Below, one piece after another: positions 55,101-64,000 of a DNA stretch of 64,000 nt. The position numbers and the translations under genes were made by a program. The notes beneath the pieces are model-generated. The model did no database searches. It saw only the letters and a program-made list of their open reading frames with translations, and was not told the DNA's origin. Position 1 is the first letter of the stretch. Each line of letters starts with the position of its first letter. This DNA comes from Pleomorphomonas koreensis DSM 23070 (GTDB lineage: Bacteria > Pseudomonadota > Alphaproteobacteria > Rhizobiales > Pleomorphomonadaceae), in assembly GCF_000425185.1 (NCBI RefSeq), contig NZ_AULH01000019.1:32889-96888 (forward strand), in the 5' to 3' direction.

Positions 55101-56063
55101 TTACGCAACCTTTGTATCAGTCTCGACGACGGTAAGATAGCGTTCGGCCTCCAGCGCCGCCATGCAACCCATTCCCGCCGCCGTCACCGCCTGGCGGAAG
55201 TGCTCGTCGGTGACGTCGCCGGCCGCGAACACGCCGGGTACCGACGTAGCCGTCGAATCGGGCGCCGTCCAGATGTAGCCGGACGGCTTCAGCTGAACCT
55301 GCCCGGCGAACAGCGACACGGCCGGCGCGTGGCCGATGGCGACGAACAGGCCGTCGGCGGCGACGTCGCGCGTTTCGCCGGTCAGCGTGCTCCGCAGGCG
55401 GACGCCGGTCACCGACGGCGGGAAGCCCTCGGTGCCCAGCACCTCGTCGACGACGCTGTTCCAGATCACCTCGACCTTCGGGTTGGCGAACAGCCGCTGC
55501 TGCATCACCCGTTCGGCGCGGAATGCTTCGCGGCGGTGCACAAGCGTCACCTTGTCGGCGTGGTGGGTGAGGTAGAGCGCCTCCTCGACGGCGGTGTTGC
55601 CGCCGCCGACCACCACCACATGCTTGCCGCGATAGAAGAAGCCGTCGCAGGTGGCGCAGGCCGACACGCCGAAGCCCTGGAACTTCTGCTCCGACGGCAG
55701 GCCGAGCCAGCGCGCCTGGGCACCGGTGGCGATGACGATGGTGTCGGCCGAATAGGTATCGCCCGAATCGCAGGCCAGCGCGAACGGCCGGCGCGACAGG
55801 TCGACCGAGGTGACGATGTCGGTGACCAGGCGGGTGCCCATGTGCTCGGCCTGGGCGCGCATCTGCTCCATCAGCCACGGTCCCTGGATGGCCTCGGCGA
55901 AACCGGGATAGTTCTCGACGTCGGTGGTGATGGTGAGCTGGCCGCCCTGCTGCAGGCCGGCGATCAGCACGGGTTCGAGCATGGCGCGGGCGGCATAGAT
56001 GGCGGCGGTGTAGCCGGCCGGGCCGGAGCCGATGATCAGGACCTTGGCGTGGGTGTGCGTCAT
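55101..56063 (-). CDS. trxB: Thioredoxin-disulfide reductase
   Basis: A 320-residue NADPH-dependent FAD enzyme that reduces thioredoxin. FAD site AKVLIIGSGPAGYTAAIYAAR, redox-active C136-A-T-C139 in SACATCDGFFYRGK, NADPH site VVVVGGGNTAVEEALYLT, and C-terminal FAD motif GVFAAGDVTDEHFRQAVTAAG. The ATG at 56063 is the family start; the frame extends much further upstream without support. It is divergent from lrp across 226 bp. Confidence 0.97.
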   Translation of the reverse strand: MTHTHAKVLIIGSGPAGYTAAIYAARAMLEPVLIAGLQQGGQLTITTDVENYPGFAEAIQGPWLMEQMRAQAEHMGTRLVTDIVTSVDLSRRPFALACDSGDTYSADTIVIATGAQARWLGLPSEQKFQGFGVSACATCDGFFYRGKHVVVVGGGNTAVEEALYLTHHADKVTLVHRREAFRAERVMQQRLFANPKVEVIWNSVVDEVLGTEGFPPSVTGVRLRSTLTGETRDVAADGLFVAIGHAPAVSLFAGQVQLKPSGYIWTAPDSTATSVPGVFAAGDVTDEHFRQAVTAAGMGCMAALEAERYLTVVETDTKVA

Positions 56064-56289
56064 GCTCGTCTCGTTTCTCGAAATCCGGGCGCCGGCTCCG
56101 CCATCAAGGCGGCCGGCGTCCCGGTCAAGTGGATGGTAGGGGCCCGGCTCCGCGGTTTCAAGGCGGCGGGGGGAAGCCCACACTTTAATAAGTGTTCGTG
56201 CAGCCGAAAGATGCTTTCGTCCGGACGACCGGAACGGTATGTTCCCGGCCGGCAGGCGCGTGGATCCTGCCGGTTCGTGGAGGCACGAC

Positions 56290-56751
56290 ATGAAGGCCCG
56301 ACTCGATGCCATCGACTGGAAGATCCTGCGCGAGCTGCAAGCCGACGGCCGCATGACCAACGTCGAGCTGGCGAGCCGCGTCGGCATCTCGGCGCCGCCC
56401 TGCCTGAGGCGCGTGCGCGCGCTGGAGGAGGCCGGCGTCATCCAGGGCTACCGGGCGCTGATCGACGAGAAGACGCTCGGCTTCGACGTGACGCTGTTCG
56501 CCTTCATCTCGCTCGCCTCGCAGTCGGAGGCGGAGATCGTCGCCTTCGAGGCGCGGGTGAAGAACTGGCCGCTGGTGCGCGAGAGCTGGATGCAGTCGGG
56601 CGAGATCGACTTCATCCTGAAGTGTGTCGCTCCCGACCTCAAGACGTGCCAGAACTTCGTCATCGAGCAACTGACGGCGACGCCCAACGTCGGCCAGGTG
56701 CGGACCAGCCTGACGCTCCGGCAGATCAAGAACGAGCCGGTGGTGGTCTAG
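56290..56751 (+). CDS. lrp: Lrp/AsnC-family transcriptional regulator
   Basis: A 153-residue regulator with an N-terminal HTH (DAIDWKILRELQADGRMTNVELASRVGISAPPCLRRVRALEEAG) and a C-terminal RAM/AsnC domain (about 68-145) that usually binds amino acids. Start ATG 56290 follows GGAGGCACGAC. It is divergent from trxB, a conserved pairing in alphaproteobacteria. Its TAG stop is part of the TCTAGAGC start of an intergenic repeat. Confidence 0.94.
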   Translation: MKARLDAIDWKILRELQADGRMTNVELASRVGISAPPCLRRVRALEEAGVIQGYRALIDEKTLGFDVTLFAFISLASQSEAEIVAFEARVKNWPLVRESWMQSGEIDFILKCVAPDLKTCQNFVIEQLTATPNVGQVRTSLTLRQIKNEPVVV

Positions 56752-56800
56752 AGCAATTCCGGCGAAAGCGGGAACCGGCTTGCGCCGGACACGCTCCGGA
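56748..56800. repeat. Dispersed TAGAGCA-type intergenic repeat, copy 3
   Basis: Begins TCTAGAGCAATTCCGGCGAA, then GCGGGAACCGGCTTGCGCCGG, the family layout. It starts inside lrp: the TAG within TCTAGAGC is the lrp stop codon. Confidence 0.7.
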
Positions 56801-56843
56801 CGTTGACAGGCGCCGCCGGGCGTAGCATTTCCCGGCCGACCCG

Positions 56844-58664
<1,821 letters not shown>

Positions 58665-58797
58665 TGGTAGTGTCTCCATCTACCGGAATGACGCTTTCGG
58701 GCTGGTCGCCCGAAACACCATACTACCCCGTCGCCGATCTTCGACATGCCGCCTCGACTGGTTCAGGCAAAGCATGGAGCGTTCCTGCTCGCAGCCG

Positions 58798-59856
58798 TTA
58801 CTGTTCCGGTGCATCCATGAGGAAGTCGAAGGACAGCGGTGTGCCCCGCTTGACGTCGCATCGCACCCGACGACCGAGTACCATATCGAAGTGGCGTGGC
58901 GCCAAGCCAAGGCCGGGGCGGATGGCACGGACATTCCTGTCGGTCAGCGTGTCGCCCGCCCTGATGTCCTCGCATACATACAGGGAGCGGCGAAATACCA
59001 GCGAGTCTTTTTCCGTTCCGCTCGTACCATAGCGAACCACACCGAGCGCCAAGCGAGCACGTTCGGTTTCGATTACCAGTCTCTCGAGTTCCTCGGGCTC
59101 CAGCGAGAAGGCCGAGTCAACTCCTCCATCCGAACGGGACAGAGTAAAATGCTTCTCGATCACCGTGGCGCCGACGGCCACGGCCGCCACGGCCACACCG
59201 CAGCCCATTGTGTGATCAGACAAACCGACTTCGCAGCCGAACATTTCACGGAGATGGGGAATGGTCAAAATGTTGCTGTTTTCCGGCGTTGCCGGGTAAG
59301 TACTGGTGCATTTGAGGAGCATCAGGTCACGGCAGCCGGCGGCGCGCGCCGTTGATACCATCAGTTCGAGATCGGCTAGCGAGGCCATGCCGGTCGAGAT
59401 GACGAGGGGCTTGCCGGTAGCGGCTGCCTTGCGGATTAGTGCAACATCGGTGTTCTCAAAGGAGGCGATCTTGTAGCAGGGGACGTCAAGGCTTTCGAGG
59501 AAGTCAACCGACGAAGCGTCAAACGGCGTCGAGAAAGCAATCATTCCACGCGACTTCGCCCGTTCAATCAATGGCTTATGCCATTCCCACGGAGTGTGGG
59601 CCTCCTCATAGAGATCGTAGAGCGAGCGCCCTGACCACAGGCTTCCCGGGTCGGAGATCACAAACTCCCGCTCCCGTAGATCGAGCGTCATGGTGTCGGC
59701 CGTATAGGTCTGTAGCTTGATTGCCTGAACTCCCGAGGACGCAGCGGCGTCGACGATGGCTAGCGCGCGCTCCAACGACTGGTTGTGATTCCCTGACATC
59801 TCAGCGATGATGAAGGGGCGGTGTTCCCGGCTGATCTCGAAATGACCAATCTTCAC
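58798..59856 (-). CDS. pseI: Pseudaminic acid synthase
   Basis: A 352-residue NeuB/PseI-family enzyme that condenses the 2,4-diacetamido-L-altrose precursor with phosphoenolpyruvate to make pseudaminic acid. The N-terminal TIM barrel begins KIGHFEISREHRPFIIAEMS (PseI type) and has GNHNQSLERALAI and IKLQTYTADTMTLD; the C-terminal SAF (antifreeze-like) domain runs about 290-350. GTG 59856 has AGGA upstream; the frame extends to 59952 without support. It is the last pse gene here; pseG lies 199 bp upstream. Confidence 0.93.
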   Translation of the reverse strand: MKIGHFEISREHRPFIIAEMSGNHNQSLERALAIVDAAASSGVQAIKLQTYTADTMTLDLREREFVISDPGSLWSGRSLYDLYEEAHTPWEWHKPLIERAKSRGMIAFSTPFDASSVDFLESLDVPCYKIASFENTDVALIRKAAATGKPLVISTGMASLADLELMVSTARAAGCRDLMLLKCTSTYPATPENSNILTIPHLREMFGCEVGLSDHTMGCGVAVAAVAVGATVIEKHFTLSRSDGGVDSAFSLEPEELERLVIETERARLALGVVRYGTSGTEKDSLVFRRSLYVCEDIRAGDTLTDRNVRAIRPGLGLAPRHFDMVLGRRVRCDVKRGTPLSFDFLMDAPEQ

Positions 59857-60055
59857 AAGCGCTATCCTGCTGTTTGCTTTGACTGAGGCAGGCCTTCGGG
59901 GATAAGCCGTAAGGCCTTGAGCGATATTAAGGCCGATTGTGCCCGATACCAACCCCTGATCAAACGGCCTGATGAGTAGGGAAGACGACGTTTCTTCCCG
60001 GATCTGGCGTTAATGCCCGGGCCTAGAAGGTCCTCTGTCTGAGGAAGCCTTTGCC

Positions 60056-61168
60056 CTATGGCCTCGGAGCGGCATCCAATCTGATTGCTTCGATGAAGCG
60101 CTTCGTGCCGAGGCCATCGCACAAGGCGGCAGCGTTGCTGCTCATACGACGCATCGCCTCAGGCGACCGGGAAAGCGTCTGAATCATTTCGCCAAGTTTG
60201 CCTTCATAATCATTGGTCAGTCTGACCGCACGAGCAGCACCCGCTTCTACCAGTGCATCCACGGTTCTCGTCTGATTGGAAGCCAAGGCCGAAACGATCG
60301 AGGGAAGGCCCAGGCAGCATCGCTCCCACGACGTGGTTCCTCCCGCACCTAAGGCGAGGTCGGCGTCCAGCATACGCCTGGCCATATTCGGATCGTCAAC
60401 CAGCACTTCCACTAGAAACGGCAGCTTGGTGGACACATCGCGAACGGCTTGGAGATGAGGCGAATGGCCGCCCATGACAGCACAAACCCTTATTGTCTCT
60501 CCAAGGCCGCAGTTGGCCAAGGCGGCCAAGGCACGCGAGGTCACGCCGAGAGCATCGATACCTCCCATGGTGATGAGAATGGATGTCAGGTCTCCTTTTG
60601 TCCGGCGCGCAATCGAAGCTTCGCGGAGTTGCCCGAATTCGGGACGCAACAATGCCCACCGCGTTCCCGCAAGAACCGTCGTTCCCTGGGAAACGAGACC
60701 CTCATAATCGCCCGCCTCGCGGCCAGCATTCTGATCGAGCAAAATGTCACAAGCGTGGGGCCTGTCAGCCAGGTCATCGACAACCGCAAGACAAGGGATC
60801 ACATCGCGCAACAACGCCTCAAAGCGGCGATCCAGACCATAGTGATCTATAATTGCGAGATGGGTTTGGCCTATTTCGGCGATGATGCGTCGACATGCCT
60901 CCGCGTCGTCTTCAGGCCATGCATTTAGCCATGCTGCGTGTGGCGGAGCGTCCGTACACTCGGGATACCCTTTACGTCCAGGGCGAAGCATGTGAACGGC
61001 AAAACCGCGCGCGCTAATGAGGTCCCGCAAATGGCCAGGGTGATCGCGGCAGATGAAATGTACCTCTACACCGGCGTCTGAGAGCGCGTTGGCCAGGGTC
61101 AGGCAACGCATCACGTGGCCTATACCGATCAAAACGGAAGCATCTGCACGGATGATCGCCCGTCTCAC
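60056..61168 (-). CDS. pseG: UDP-2,4-diacetamido-2,4,6-trideoxy-beta-L-altropyranose hydrolase
   Basis: A 370-residue PseG. It removes UDP from the altrose intermediate just before PseI acts. N-terminal glycosyltransferase-B-like half (RAIIRADASVLIGIGHVMRCLTLA with the catalytic His in GIGHVMRC; DLADRPHACDILLDQN), C-terminal half with ITMGGIDALG and ALGAGGTTSWERCCLGLPSI. Its ATG overlaps the pseF stop by 4 bp. The GC content here is lower than in the rest of the window. Confidence 0.92.
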   Translation of the reverse strand: MRRAIIRADASVLIGIGHVMRCLTLANALSDAGVEVHFICRDHPGHLRDLISARGFAVHMLRPGRKGYPECTDAPPHAAWLNAWPEDDAEACRRIIAEIGQTHLAIIDHYGLDRRFEALLRDVIPCLAVVDDLADRPHACDILLDQNAGREAGDYEGLVSQGTTVLAGTRWALLRPEFGQLREASIARRTKGDLTSILITMGGIDALGVTSRALAALANCGLGETIRVCAVMGGHSPHLQAVRDVSTKLPFLVEVLVDDPNMARRMLDADLALGAGGTTSWERCCLGLPSIVSALASNQTRTVDALVEAGAARAVRLTNDYEGKLGEMIQTLSRSPEAMRRMSSNAAALCDGLGTKRFIEAIRLDAAPRP

Positions 61169-61866
61169 GGCAGAATGCCTCCGGCTTTCAAGACAGAGAA
61201 TATCAGCTCGGCTCTTTGCCAGTCCTCAGGGGTATCAATATCCTGCACCAGATAGCGGGGTAGCCTGATTGAGATCGAGTTTTCCGTGAACATGGGTAGA
61301 TCTTGAAGGAATGCGTCTGCCTTCCCCCAATAGAATTGGCCGGCGTCATGATAGGCTTCTTCAAGATCCTGGGATCTCGTGTTCATATGCTCAGGATGGA
61401 ACATATCAAGGGTGCCATCATCCTTGCGCCGAAGAGCGCGTTGTATCGGATACTCGAAGCCTGTAACCGGCACCACAAACCCATGACCTCGCATGGTCAG
61501 CAGTCGGCTCCCCTCTCGCAATGCCTCGACCGTCAGGAGAGGAGCCGTGGCGTAGATGCAGCAAACGTCTTCAAACCGCAAACCCTGACTGCGAAGCGTT
61601 GCGATAGCGTGGGCGACAACAGCATCGCTGCTGGACTGATCGTCCGCCAGATCGGCGGGGCGCATGAATGGAACCTCCGCCCCCTCTTGCAAGGCAATTC
61701 CGGCTATCTCCTCATCGTCGGTCGAGACCACAATCAGATCGAAGAGCCCCGACCTCTTTGCCGCTTCTATCGACCACCCGATGATAGGGCGACCATGGAA
61801 AGGACGGATGTTCTTGCGAGGGATACGCTTGCTACCACCCCGCGCCGGAATAATGGCCAGTTTCAT
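61165..61866 (-). CDS. pseF: Pseudaminic acid cytidylyltransferase
   Basis: A 233-residue CMP-sugar synthetase that activates pseudaminic acid with CTP. MKLAIIPARGGSKRIPRKNI is the nucleotide-binding signature, followed by FHGRPIIGWSIEAAK, VSTDDEEIAGIA and the C-terminal YLVQDIDTPEDWQRAELI. It overlaps pseG (ATGA junction). Only pseF, pseG and pseI are in the window; pseB, pseC and pseH, needed for the full pathway, are not seen. Confidence 0.93.
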   Translation of the reverse strand: MKLAIIPARGGSKRIPRKNIRPFHGRPIIGWSIEAAKRSGLFDLIVVSTDDEEIAGIALQEGAEVPFMRPADLADDQSSSDAVVAHAIATLRSQGLRFEDVCCIYATAPLLTVEALREGSRLLTMRGHGFVVPVTGFEYPIQRALRRKDDGTLDMFHPEHMNTRSQDLEEAYHDAGQFYWGKADAFLQDLPMFTENSISIRLPRYLVQDIDTPEDWQRAELIFSVLKAGGILP

Positions 61867-61986
61867 GAGTGCTCCAACCGGAAAGAGGCTTTGTCGGATC
61901 AGCAGAGTGCGAGCGCGCTAAAGTTTCGTGGGGTCGCTTGCGCAAGCCGACGGCGGCTTTCGAACATCCAGGGGCGTCGATGCAGG

Positions 61987-63372
61987 TCATTGACCATCGC
62001 TTCTCGCAGCCCCATCCGCTAACTTCTCATCATATTCCTGAAAAATATCGTGAACCACCTTCAAGGCCACTCTGGCATCAGATGGAGACATGGTCTTTCC
62101 TACTATTTGCAATGTCGCTGGATACGAAGCGGGCGATAGATACTTCTTGAGAAAGGCAAGAGGTTTCCAGCCATAAGGCTTGTCCAGCAAAGTGAGCAGC
62201 TTGAGCTTCCACCCCTTCCGCCGGTCTTTGAAGGTCAATCGTTCAGAGTAGTCACCATGGGCATGCTCGCTAATCCGCCTGGCAATCGCTTCAGCCGCTT
62301 TTTCGCCGGCCGTGCCATTTGGAGAGGCACACCAACGCTCTAGATGCGCAGCTCGTTTCGCGGCGATTTCCGAAGGAACCGGCTTGCCAAGCGCTTCGGC
62401 GACCATGCCGGGAAGATCGGCCGGATTACGACACTGCACGAGCAAGGGCTGCAGAAGACCATGAGTTACCAGAGGATGCGGCTCCATCGGCAGCTCGATG
62501 GTCGGTTTGCCGGCGATCCAGCTCTCCAGAGCCGTCGTGCATCCATCCATCGAGATCTCAACGTCGCAGTTTAGAATAAGATCCGTAATATTCTCATTTC
62601 GTGCAATGCGGATACGGGAGCGGATGTCTTCAGGCAGACCCTGAACTTCTTTTTCATAGTAGCTGGCGTCTTCATTCGGATGAGGCCTGAGTATGATTTG
62701 GTAGGCGGGATTTTTGGCAATTTCGCTGATATAGAGCGTCAGTTTCTTGCGGTTCTCGTGAAGATGATCGATCAATCCGGTATAGTCAGCTACACTGGGC
62801 AAATTCCTGGCCCAGTCTGCAAAGAGTCGATCAGCTTCCTCGCGAGGCAAGTCTTTGTATTTCGCGAATACGTAATTTGTGCAAATCAGTATGTTAGAGG
62901 ATGTGGTCTTGTTTTTTGCGCCCCGGGTGAAATGGGCTTTATAGGGGTTGAAATATAGGTCGAATCTGGGAATGCCGATGACCTCGACCCTGAGTTCCGG
63001 GGTATGCCGGACACTCCGCACGCTTTCCGCCATGGCGTTGTTCCAGCACATGTAAAGATCGACGTGGGCGTCCGAATGAGCTTTCAAAGCGACGAACTCT
63101 CGAAAGTCGTCAAGATAGATCAGACCCTCATTTGAAAGTATCGCAACCAGAACGCCCAGCTTCCTCAGCCTGTTGCTGTAGGAGGCAAGATGTGATGCGG
63201 CGAGATGGTTGAAAATTATCATGTCCGGCTTGTGGGCTGCCAATACGGCAAAGGTGGCCTCAAGCGGCTCCAGGAACACCTCGATCCCCTTCCTTTCGAG
63301 AAGGTGGGCGAGATGTGCGGCAACCATAAGGTCCCGCCGTTTGTTGTCGACCAGGATTACGACTTTTGCCAT
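61987..63372 (-). CDS. Surface carbohydrate biosynthesis/glycosyltransferase-like protein
   Basis: A 461-residue protein of the 'surface carbohydrate biosynthesis' type with a GT-B-like layout: KVVILVDNKRRDLMVAAHLA at the N-terminus, LSNEGLIYLDDF, ICTNYVFAKYKDLPREEADR, IILRPHPNEDASYYEK and EISMDGCTTALESWIAGKPTI, which recall capsule/sialic glycosyltransferases. It probably moves or modifies the pse-derived sugar (inference). Start ATG 63372 with GGGGAG upstream; ATG 63390 is possible. Lower GC than the rest. Confidence 0.75.
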   Translation of the reverse strand: MAKVVILVDNKRRDLMVAAHLAHLLERKGIEVFLEPLEATFAVLAAHKPDMIIFNHLAASHLASYSNRLRKLGVLVAILSNEGLIYLDDFREFVALKAHSDAHVDLYMCWNNAMAESVRSVRHTPELRVEVIGIPRFDLYFNPYKAHFTRGAKNKTTSSNILICTNYVFAKYKDLPREEADRLFADWARNLPSVADYTGLIDHLHENRKKLTLYISEIAKNPAYQIILRPHPNEDASYYEKEVQGLPEDIRSRIRIARNENITDLILNCDVEISMDGCTTALESWIAGKPTIELPMEPHPLVTHGLLQPLLVQCRNPADLPGMVAEALGKPVPSEIAAKRAAHLERWCASPNGTAGEKAAEAIARRISEHAHGDYSERLTFKDRRKGWKLKLLTLLDKPYGWKPLAFLKKYLSPASYPATLQIVGKTMSPSDARVALKVVHDIFQEYDEKLADGAARSDGQ

Positions 63373-63489
63373 GCTTATCTTGCTCCCCAAGAGCCGGTGT
63401 ATTCCGGGATTTCCATCTCTCTATTACTGATTTTCATGGCAATGGCTGATATTACTAGACACTCATATTTTCCTATGTATTTACCGATT

Positions 63490-63672
63490 TCAATTTTTTG
63501 TACATGTGATAAAGAAGTCATCATCGGAAAAGCCGAGATGAGTGTATGTCATCCTGTCTATGACCACATTCGCGAAGGCCGCGAAAAACTTTTGAACGTC
63601 CCCTTCCGACAGAAAGAGCATGTCGAGCCCTTCTTCAATAGTGGATGGAGCTTGCGCGGCGAGAGGGGTCAA
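63490..63672 (-). CDS. Orphan ORF fragment beside the insertion sequence
   Basis: A 60-codon reading frame from TTG 63672, ending FFITCTKN at TAA 63490. It is AT-rich in its distal part. Its start lies in the probable IS border, so it may be the 3' stump of a gene cut by the insertion, read from IS-derived sequence. No family recognised. About 120 bp of AT-rich DNA separates it from the surface-carbohydrate gene. Confidence 0.3.
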   Translation of the reverse strand: MTPLAAQAPSTIEEGLDMLFLSEGDVQKFFAAFANVVIDRMTYTHLGFSDDDFFITCTKN

Positions 63673-63740
63673 GGATCGTGTCCCAGGGCGTGGTGTAGCT
63701 TCGGCGCTCGCCGTGCCTTCCGGACAGAGCCGGGAACGTG

Positions 63741-64000
63741 TCAGCTTGCCGCTGGCAGGCTGATGAGCGGATCATCGCTCATCGTGGCGATGGTCTCAAG
63801 TGTCATGTAGCGGGACCGCTGGACGGCCCACTCGTCATTTTGTTCGAGCAGCAGCGCCCCGACGAGTCTGACGATTGCGTCATCGTTGGGAAAGATGCCG
63901 ACGACCTCTGTCCGTCGTTTGATCTCGCCGTTGAGACGTTCGATGGGGTTTGTGCTGTGAAGCTTGGTCCAGTGCTGCCTGGGAAAGGTCATGTAGGCGA
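63741..64000 (-). mobile_element. IS256-family transposase, C-terminal part (runs off the window)
   Basis: The visible end reads MTFPRQHWTKLHSTNPIERL...EIKRRTEVVGIFPNDDAIVRL...NDEWAVQRSRYMTLETI, the strongly conserved C-terminus of IS256/mutator-type DDE transposases. The frame is open to the right edge, so the upstream part is beyond the window. The nearby IS end (about 63640-63740) could not be delimited without the other terminal repeat. Confidence 0.9.

Overview
The window looks like chromosomal DNA from a motile, GC-rich alphaproteobacterium of the Hyphomicrobiales (Rhizobiales) type. The evidence is a ctrA cell-cycle regulator beside fliI-fliJ, GANTC (CcrM-type) sites clustered upstream of ctrA, an Omp25/31-like beta-barrel, a DUF1127 protein, an lgt-midA-pgeF operon, a pgsA-moaD-moaE operon, and several copies of the TAGAGCA-type intergenic palindromes common in that order. 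A genus such as Pleomorphomonas is only a guess. Most genes are vertical housekeeping genes; a few AT-richer patches look acquired. No rRNA, tRNA or CRISPR array was seen.

Layout. 0-6.7 kb: small membrane ORF, ctrA (minus) divergent from fliI-fliJ (plus), a 57-codon membrane ORF, then ychF, pth and rplY on minus. 6.9-14.8 kb: exported protein, sugar epimerase, prs, lipoprotein, pgeF-midA-lgt, ubiK, ybjN. 15-24.7 kb: uvrC, then a sugar-acid catabolism block (IclR regulator, IlvD/Edd dehydratase, MFS transporter, DapA-like aldolase) with a clear palindromic operator, a DUF1345 gene, then pgsA-moaD-moaE. 24.6-31.6 kb: pirin, an MFS-universal-stress fusion divergent from a MarR gene over twin palindromes, NAD(P)H oxidoreductase, DUF4440, uvrB. 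31.7-38.4 kb: AT-richer GT11-like glycosyltransferase with a coupled mini-ORF, two SH3-domain secreted proteins, rlmJ, an exported Cys protein coupled to RNase T2, DUF1176, GST. 38.4-46.9 kb: outer-membrane protein, proC-csaA, LysR, DUF1127, ICMT-like methyltransferase, MarR-OmpR-EnvZ-type operon divergent from ilvE. 47-53.5 kb: frameshifted methyltransferase, GST, HdeA-like protein, S24-like repressor, DUF1499, aspartate aminotransferase, P-loop protein. 53.6-58.7 kb: a candidate small RNA with three C-rich hairpin loops, LysR, trxB, lrp, MsbA-like ABC transporter. 58.8-64 kb: pseudaminic-acid genes pseI, pseG, pseF and a surface-carbohydrate gene in lower-GC DNA, ending in an IS256-family transposase cut by the window edge.

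How the parts fit. Flagellar export (fliI/fliJ) and CtrA control sit at one end and sialic-acid-like sugar synthesis, often used to glycosylate flagellin or surface polysaccharide, at the other. UvrB and UvrC supply nucleotide excision repair. The IclR, MarR and MarR-OmpR-kinase units are local regulators next to their probable targets. The most noteworthy signals are the candidate sRNA at 53.6 kb, the frameshifted methyltransferase that now reads in frame into a GST gene, the well-formed IclR and MarR operators, the metabolic block lying between uvrC and pgsA, and the partial pse cluster beside an insertion sequence.
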